Positions 60,898-64,000 of a DNA stretch of 64,000 bases are shown piece after piece. A program made the position numbers and the translations under genes. The stretch is taken from the NCBI GenBank assembly GCA_963807425.1, contig CAWEBZ010000003.1:124001-188000 (forward strand). Reading direction: 5' to 3'. How positions within the stretch are numbered: position 1 is the first letter of the stretch; every line of letters starts with the position of its first letter. Below the pieces are notes generated by a model that worked only from the letters and a program-made list of their open reading frames with translations, was not told the DNA's origin and did not search any database. The DNA comes from VRUE01 sp963807425 (GTDB lineage: Bacteria > Actinomycetota > Thermoleophilia > Solirubrobacterales > 70-9).

Positions 60898-61662
60898 ATG
60901 GTCCGCCTCGGGCAGAACTTCCTGTCCGACCCCAACTTGCTCGACGCGATCCTCCGCGACGCGGCGCTCGATCCGGGCGAGGTCGTGCTCGAGGTGGGGG
61001 TGGGGGAGGGTGTTCTGACCGAGCGCCTCGCCTCCGCCGCGGCCCATGTCCACGCGATCGAGATCGACCGCCGCCTCGAGCCCGGTCTCGGCTCGCTCGC
61101 CGCCCGCCCCAACATCGACCTTCACTGGGGAGACGCGATGGAGCTGGACCTGGCGAGCCTCGCACCTGCCCCGACCGCGGTCGTCGCCAACCTCCCCTAC
61201 TCGGTGGCGACGCCGCTGATCCTGCGCACGATCGCCGAGCTGCCGTCGCTTCAGCGCTGGACGGTGATGGTCCAGCGAGAGATCGCCGACCGGCTGCGGT
61301 CGGCGCCCGGCAGTCGCATCTATGGCTCGCCCAGCGTGCTCGTCCAGCTCGCCTGCGAGGTGAAGCTGCTGCGCACCGTCGACCCGGCGGTCTTCCGGCC
61401 GCGGCCCCGGGTCGAGTCGGCGATCCTCAGCCTGCGGCGAACAGGGCCCGGCGCCGACGCCCCGACTCGGGACCTGGTTCGCGCCGCGTTCGCCCACCGC
61501 CGCAAGGCGCTTGCCCGCTCGCTCGAGCACGTCCGCCCCGGTTCCATGGAGGCCGCTCGCGAGGCCCTGCAGGAGCTCGGATTGCCGCCTACCGCCCGCG
61601 CCGAGGCGCTCTCGCCCGAGGACTTCGCCGCGCTATCCGCGAAGCTTCACCCCGGCGCCTGA
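60898..61662 (+). CDS. rsmA: 16S rRNA dimethyladenosine transferase (KsgA)
   Basis: Dimethylates two adjacent adenines of the 3' 16S rRNA helix. It has 254 residues, with GQNFLSDPNLLDAILRD, the SAM motif LEVGVGEGVLTE and the catalytic NLPYSVATPLI. It starts at the base after the tatD stop. It belongs to the tatD-rsmA-ispE run, found in many bacteria. Confidence 0.95.
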   Translation: MVRLGQNFLSDPNLLDAILRDAALDPGEVVLEVGVGEGVLTERLASAAAHVHAIEIDRRLEPGLGSLAARPNIDLHWGDAMELDLASLAPAPTAVVANLPYSVATPLILRTIAELPSLQRWTVMVQREIADRLRSAPGSRIYGSPSVLVQLACEVKLLRTVDPAVFRPRPRVESAILSLRRTGPGADAPTRDLVRAAFAHRRKALARSLEHVRPGSMEAAREALQELGLPPTARAEALSPEDFAALSAKLHPGA

Positions 61663-61679
61663 GCGCGACACCGACTGCG

Positions 61680-62510
61680 ATGCCGATTCACGCCCCCGCC
61701 AAGCTCAACCTCTGCCTCTACCTCGGCCCACGCCGGGACGACGGGCTGCACGAGCTCTGCTCGCTGTTCGAGCCGCTGGCGCTTGCGGACCCGATCGTGG
61801 CTGGCGAGGCCGCGCGCGACGAAGTCGTCTGTGCTGGGGTCGAGGGCGACAACCTGGCGGCGGAAGCGCTGGCGGCTCTCCGCGAGCACGGCTGGGAGCG
61901 GCCGCCGCAGCGAATAGAGATCGAGAAGCGAATTCCTGTCGCGGCTGGCCTCGGTGGCGGCAGTGCCGACGCCGCGGCGGTGTTGCGGCTGGCTGCGGGG
62001 GAGATTCCGGCACTCGAGCAGATTGCGGCCGAGCTGGGCGCTGACGTGCCGTCGCAGCTGGCGCCGTCGCTTTCCCTGGTCCGGGGTGCTGGAGAGATCG
62101 TCGAGCGGTTGCCCGACCCCACGCCCCACGCGGTCGTACTGCTGCCCGACGGCGGCGGTCTGAGCACCGCGGAGGTCTTCGCCGAGGCCGATCGGATGGG
62201 CCTCGGGCGCGATGCCGGCGAGCTCGAGGAGCTGGCCGGACGGCTTCGCAGCGTGGCGGGAGCTGGCGCTTCTCCGCTCGCCTACCCGGAGCTGCTGGTC
62301 AACGACCTCGAGCCAGCGGCGTGCTCGCTGCGGCCCCGGATCGGCGATGCGCTTGCTGCCATGCGCGAGGCTGGCGCCCACTGCGCCCTCCTGACCGGCT
62401 CCGGCCCGACCGCGTTCGGGCTCTTCGAGGACCTCGCGGCCGCGCGCGAGGCTGCGGCCTCGCTCGAACGTGATGACGCAATCGTCTGCGATGCAGGGAG
62501 GGCGCCATGA
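61680..62510 (+). CDS. ispE: 4-diphosphocytidyl-2-C-methyl-D-erythritol kinase
   Basis: A GHMP kinase of the MEP isoprenoid pathway, 276 residues. It begins MPIHAPAKLNLCLYLGPRRDDG (family start) and has the ATP motif PVAAGLGGGSADAAAVLRL. The ATG at 61680 lies 17 bp after rsmA; the frame is open further upstream but that is not used. The stop overlaps the next ATG (ATGA). It shows that the strain makes isoprenoids by the MEP route. Confidence 0.95.
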   Translation: MPIHAPAKLNLCLYLGPRRDDGLHELCSLFEPLALADPIVAGEAARDEVVCAGVEGDNLAAEALAALREHGWERPPQRIEIEKRIPVAAGLGGGSADAAAVLRLAAGEIPALEQIAAELGADVPSQLAPSLSLVRGAGEIVERLPDPTPHAVVLLPDGGGLSTAEVFAEADRMGLGRDAGELEELAGRLRSVAGAGASPLAYPELLVNDLEPAACSLRPRIGDALAAMREAGAHCALLTGSGPTAFGLFEDLAAAREAAASLERDDAIVCDAGRAP

Positions 62511-64000
62511 AGCTGCCGGGGGAGGCAGGAGGCAACCGCAAACGGGTGCTGATCACGATCGTCGTCGTGGCGATCGCCGCCGCCTATTACTTCATCGGCC
62601 GCGAGCTCGGCCACATCGATCTGCAGGGCCTGCTCGAAGACGTCTCCAACACGCTGGGTGCCTGGACCTACCTCCTGGTCGGAGTCTTCGCCTTCGCCGA
62701 GACCGGAGCCTTCGTCGGACTCGTCGTGCCCGGCGAGACGACGATGCTGCTCGGTGGAGCGGTTGCCGGCCAGGGTGCGATCGACATCTACCTGCTGATC
62801 GCGATCGCCTGGTTCGCTGCCTGGGCGGGGGACACGACCAGCTTCTTCATCGGCCGCCGGCTCGGGCGCGAGTTCGTGCTCCGCCACGGGCCGCGCGTCG
62901 GGATCAGCCATGAGCGATTCGAGCAGGTCGAGAGCTACTTCTCCCGTCATGGCGGCAAGACGATCTTCATCGGCCGTTGGATCAGCCTCGTCCGCGCCCT
63001 CGCGCCCTTCATCGCCGGCAGCTCGGGAATGCGCTACCGCGCCTTCGTCCCCTACAGCGTCCTCGGCACGGGGCTCTGGGCCAGCGCCCACATCCTGGTC
63101 GGCTACTTCTTCTCGCGCAGCATCGAGAGCGCCGCCGAGTACGCCGGCCGCGGTGCCTTCGTGCTCGCAACCGTGATCGTTGTCGTCGCCAGCACCGTCT
63201 TCCTGGTCCGCCACTTCCGGGTCGAGGCCAACCGCCGGGCGGCGGTGGCCTGGATGGAGCATCAGGCGGCCACGCGCTGGATCGTCGTCCTCACCCGGCG
63301 CTTCCGCCCCCAGCTCGAATTCTTCTGGGATCGGGTCACCCCGGGGGGAACCTTCGGCTTGGAGTTCACGTCGCTGATGGCGGTCCTCTCCGTCACCAGC
63401 TTCGTCCTGATCGCCTACTGGGTGATCGTCACGGGCGACGCCGGTCCCACCCCCGGAGACGAAACGGCGATGGACGTGGTCGGGAGCCTCCAGGCCGGCT
63501 GGCTGGTCGACGTCGCCAAGGCAGTCACCAGCCTCGGCTCGGCTGCTGTCACCTGGTCCCTCTCGCTCGTTGCCGCCATTCTCCTCGCCGCGCGCCGGCG
63601 TTGGGCGGAGCTCGGCGTGCTGGTGGCGGGGATGGCGATCGTGATCACCGGTGTCCACGAGATCAAGGCGGCGGTCGATCGTCCCCGGCCCGAAGGCGGC
63701 CTGGTCGGCGTGTCCGGCTCCTCCTTCCCCAGCGCCCACGCCGCCTACTCCACCTTCTACGTCTGGCTTGCGGTGACGATCGTGCTGCGGCTACGGGTCG
63801 GCATGGCGCGCGGCGCCGCGGTGATCGCCGGTGGGATCGCGCTGACCGCGCTGATCGGCCTCTCTCGCGTCTACCTCGAGGTCCACTACCTCAGCGACGT
63901 CAGCGCTGGCTGGGCCCTCGGGGCGGCCGCCTTCTCCTTCTGCGCCGCCGTCGCGCTGGTCATCAGCACGGTGCGGCAGAATGACGCGAGTGTTGCCGCT
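62507..64000 (+). CDS. DedA-PAP2 fusion, membrane-lipid enzyme (3' end outside)
   Basis: A 498-codon fragment reaching the window end without a stop. The first 215 residues are a DedA/SNARE-associated membrane protein (ETGAFVGLVVPGETTMLLGG, FIGRWISLVRALAPFIAGSSGM). The next part is a PAP2 phosphatase with KAAVDRPRP, SSFPSAHAAYS and SRVYLEVHYLSDVSAGW. Proteins of this double type exist in bacteria and may flip and dephosphorylate undecaprenyl or phosphatidic lipids. It starts in the ispE stop (ATGA). Confidence 0.85.
   Translation, partial: MKLPGEAGGNRKRVLITIVVVAIAAAYYFIGRELGHIDLQGLLEDVSNTLGAWTYLLVGVFAFAETGAFVGLVVPGETTMLLGGAVAGQGAIDIYLLIAIAWFAAWAGDTTSFFIGRRLGREFVLRHGPRVGISHERFEQVESYFSRHGGKTIFIGRWISLVRALAPFIAGSSGMRYRAFVPYSVLGTGLWASAHILVGYFFSRSIESAAEYAGRGAFVLATVIVVVASTVFLVRHFRVEANRRAAVAWMEHQAATRWIVVLTRRFRPQLEFFWDRVTPGGTFGLEFTSLMAVLSVTSFVLIAYWVIVTGDAGPTPGDETAMDVVGSLQAGWLVDVAKAVTSLGSAAVTWSLSLVAAILLAARRRWAELGVLVAGMAIVITGVHEIKAAVDRPRPEGGLVGVSGSSFPSAHAAYSTFYVWLAVTIVLRLRVGMARGAAVIAGGIALTALIGLSRVYLEVHYLSDVSAGWALGAAAFSFCAAVALVISTVRQNDASVAA

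Noticed and set aside
60609..62510. Long frame through tatD and rsmA into ispE
   Set aside because: Only the part from 61680 looks like a protein (ispE); the rest is the shadow of rsmA and tatD.

Overview
The window is GC-rich, densely packed actinobacterial-type chromosome with no rRNA, tRNA, CRISPR array or recognisable transposase. Several traits together suggest a deep-branching Actinomycetota such as Thermoleophilia/Solirubrobacterales: GC-rich codons, GTG starts, ATGA-coupled operons, two MMPL transporters, PadR/TetR/PucR regulators, a cysteine-rich-subunit (type E) succinate dehydrogenase and a eukaryote-like NADP isocitrate dehydrogenase. The taxonomic call is an inference, not a measurement.

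Layout. 1-7449: a cloverleaf-like inverted-repeat element, a receiver-less PhoB-type winged-helix regulator, then pstS-C-A-B and four translationally coupled accessory envelope genes (lipoprotein, two zinc-ribbon proteins, a membrane-anchored protein). 7460-7752: the first copy of a noncoding element with terminal inverted repeats; the second lies at 32268-32602. 7759-11271: PadR - MMPL exporter - acyl-CoA thioesterase operon on the minus strand with a palindromic operator. 11432-14082: two tandem secreted subtilases. 14119-18199: aspartokinase, aspartate-semialdehyde dehydrogenase, Na+/H+ antiporter and a 59-residue membrane microprotein. 18209-21977: sdhE-sdhB-sdhA. 22045-24465: M28 peptidase and an S2P/CBS intramembrane protease. 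24572-28530: AidB-like dehydrogenase, icd and mdh, ending in a strong terminator. 28600-32265: AT-hook winged-helix protein, fatty-acid desaturase, PucR regulator, sterol-desaturase-like protein and a small Cys-rich protein. 32626-37503: hsp20-lon, a GT39-type membrane glycosyltransferase and a small membrane protein. 37554-43203: frameshifted TetR gene, second MMPL transporter, amidase, and an R2-like di-iron protein fused to an SCP2-like domain. 43294-48726: acyl-CoA ligase, BASS-family transporter, PRC-barrel protein, FKBP lipoprotein, an AlkZ-like DNA glycosylase candidate, SRPBCC and VOC proteins. 48734-55101: glyQS, FmdB, LCP protein, ROK glucokinase, rsmI, metG. 55096-60050: a 1235-residue CHAT protease-STAND NTPase-repeat protein and an FMN alpha-hydroxyacid oxidase, both on the minus strand. 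60127-64000: tatD, rsmA, ispE and a DedA-PAP2 fusion that runs off the window.

How genes work together: Pst phosphate uptake with its extra envelope genes; TCA steps (icd, mdh, sdhABE); lipid handling (desaturase/PucR, MMPL/thioesterase, CoA ligase/BASS/R2-SCP2); aspartate-family amino-acid entry (ask-asd); and the commonly linked rsmI-metG-tatD-rsmA-ispE set, here split by the CHAT-STAND gene. That gene is the best candidate for an undescribed system (a possible defence or programmed-death protease). The most unusual noncoding items are the two-copy 23/16-bp terminal-inverted-repeat element, the cloverleaf at 56-208, and TGGCTN4AGCCA sites shared by the MMPL and R2-SCP2 genes.
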